Below are positions 6,261-6,638 of a DNA stretch of 6,638 nt, one piece after another. The stretch's first letter is position 1. Each line of letters starts with the position of its first letter. The notes beneath the pieces were generated by a model. That model saw only the letters and a list, made by a program, of their open reading frames with translations, was not told the DNA's origin and did not search any database. The position numbers and the translations under genes were made by a program. The stretch is from positions 1 to 6,638 of the forward strand of contig CAKRLN010000120.1 of NCBI GenBank assembly GCA_934359535.1, read 5' to 3'. The DNA is from an uncultured Lachnospiraceae bacterium (GTDB lineage: Bacteria; Bacillota; Clostridia; Lachnospirales; Lachnospiraceae).

Positions 6261-6562
6261 CAAAATAAGCCACAATGCTCGTTAGCATAACAGGTATTTG
6301 TCGTTTTGTCAAGAAGTTCCTGCTTCTTTGCATGCGTCAGCTGCTTTAAATGCCATTCCCTGCTCATTGCCTCCTGCTTTGTCTGAAAACACTCATAATA
6401 AACAAGCTCCACAGGCCTGCGGCTTTTGGTATACTTTGCTCCCTTTCCACTGTTATGTGCTTCTAACCGCTTTTTCAGATTATTCGTCCATCCGATATAA
6501 AAGCTTCCATCACAACAGCGGACCATATACGTGTAATTTTCTTCGTATTTCTGTTCCTTCAT
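6260..6562 (-). CDS. GIY-YIG domain protein, UPF0213/YhbQ-like
   Basis: The 100-residue protein is one small GIY-YIG nuclease-like domain, about the length of the UPF0213 (YhbQ/YazA) family. Visible elements are YTYMV at 10-14 in place of the GIY strand, YIG at 22-24, the conserved Arg32 in LKKRLEAHNSGKGAKYT, the strand PVELVYYE, and Glu69 in AMSREWHLKQL, which corresponds to the metal-binding Glu of the fold. The nuclease residues therefore appear intact. Members of this family are proposed to act on nucleic acids, but the physiological role is poorly known. The last 14 residues (TTNTCYANEHCGLF) fall beyond the usual domain. The ATG at 6562 has AGGG 7 bp upstream. The gene is followed after 10 bp by the helicase gene, and the two probably form one transcript. 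It is a stand-alone domain with no DNA-binding extension, so I do not read it as a homing endonuclease. Confidence 0.88.
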   Translation of the reverse strand: MKEQKYEENYTYMVRCCDGSFYIGWTNNLKKRLEAHNSGKGAKYTKSRRPVELVYYECFQTKQEAMSREWHLKQLTHAKKQELLDKTTNTCYANEHCGLF

Positions 6563-6595
6563 CTTTGTACCCTGTTTTTATATCTGCTTACGCAC

Positions 6596-6623
6596 ATGAT
6601 ACCCTCAGTTTATGCTTATGCAA
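6596..6623 (-). promoter_or_regulatory. Possible promoter of the GIY-YIG/helicase operon
   Basis: On the minus strand TATCAT (6596-6601) matches five of six bases of a -10 box, and TTGCAT (6618-6623) with a 16 bp spacer is a poor -35. The start would fall about 25-30 bp before the GIY-YIG ATG. The score is weak and no upstream gene end is visible, so read-through from outside the window is equally possible. Confidence 0.3.
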
Positions 6624-6638
6624 AGCTATGTACTGCAG

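Noticed and set aside
5846..6268. Plus-strand 140-codon open frame over the helicase 5' half
   Set aside because: It is antisense to helicase motifs that are certain, and its sequence shows no family signature.
6250..6333. Longer helicase start at 6333
   Set aside because: The extra 28 residues overlap the GIY-YIG gene out of frame and do not resemble the family; the start at 6249 has AAAGGAAG at the right distance.
6260..6562. GIY-YIG protein as a homing endonuclease or mobile-intron gene
   Set aside because: It is a stand-alone 100-residue domain without a DNA-binding tail, is not inside an intron, and is operonic with a housekeeping helicase.

Overview
The window reads as chromosomal DNA of a low-to-moderate GC Gram-positive anaerobe. 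The Clostridia, and within them a Lachnospiraceae-like gut bacterium, fit best. The reasons are strong GGAGG-type ribosome binding sites, closely packed genes, an OmpR-type regulator and kinase of clostridial flavour, and an AraC regulator divergent from an exporter-type ABC gene. This assignment is inferred from style and protein families only, because there is no rRNA or other marker gene here.

Layout from left to right. Positions 1-323 (minus) hold the N-terminal 107 codons of an ABC transporter subunit with fused membrane and, presumably, ATPase domains; the rest lies outside the window. Positions 324-434 are a divergent control region with two perfect inverted repeats around a TATAAT box. 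Positions 435-1331 (plus) encode an AraC/XylS-family regulator. Its 3' end overlaps, tail to tail by 62 bp, the 3' end of a large membrane sensor histidine kinase (1270-3804, minus). The kinase overlaps by 8 bp the stop of its OmpR-family response regulator (3797-4495, minus), and the two form a two-gene operon. A strong, nearly symmetric hairpin terminator (4540-4595) separates this operon from an upstream minus-strand operon. That operon holds a small GIY-YIG domain protein (6260-6562) followed 10 bp later by a DEAD-box RNA helicase with a DbpA-type RNA-binding tail (4651-6249). The last 76 bp hold a possible promoter for it.

Three functional units follow. The first is a probable locally regulated exporter (AraC plus ABC). 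The second is an envelope-sensing two-component system whose kinase has a roughly 320-residue extracytoplasmic region and five further membrane helices. The third is an RNA-metabolism operon. No mobile element, CRISPR array, tRNA or rRNA was seen. I found no clear evidence of a wholly new system. The least ordinary points are the kinase architecture, the coding overlap between convergent regulatory genes, and the nested palindromes in the divergent promoter.
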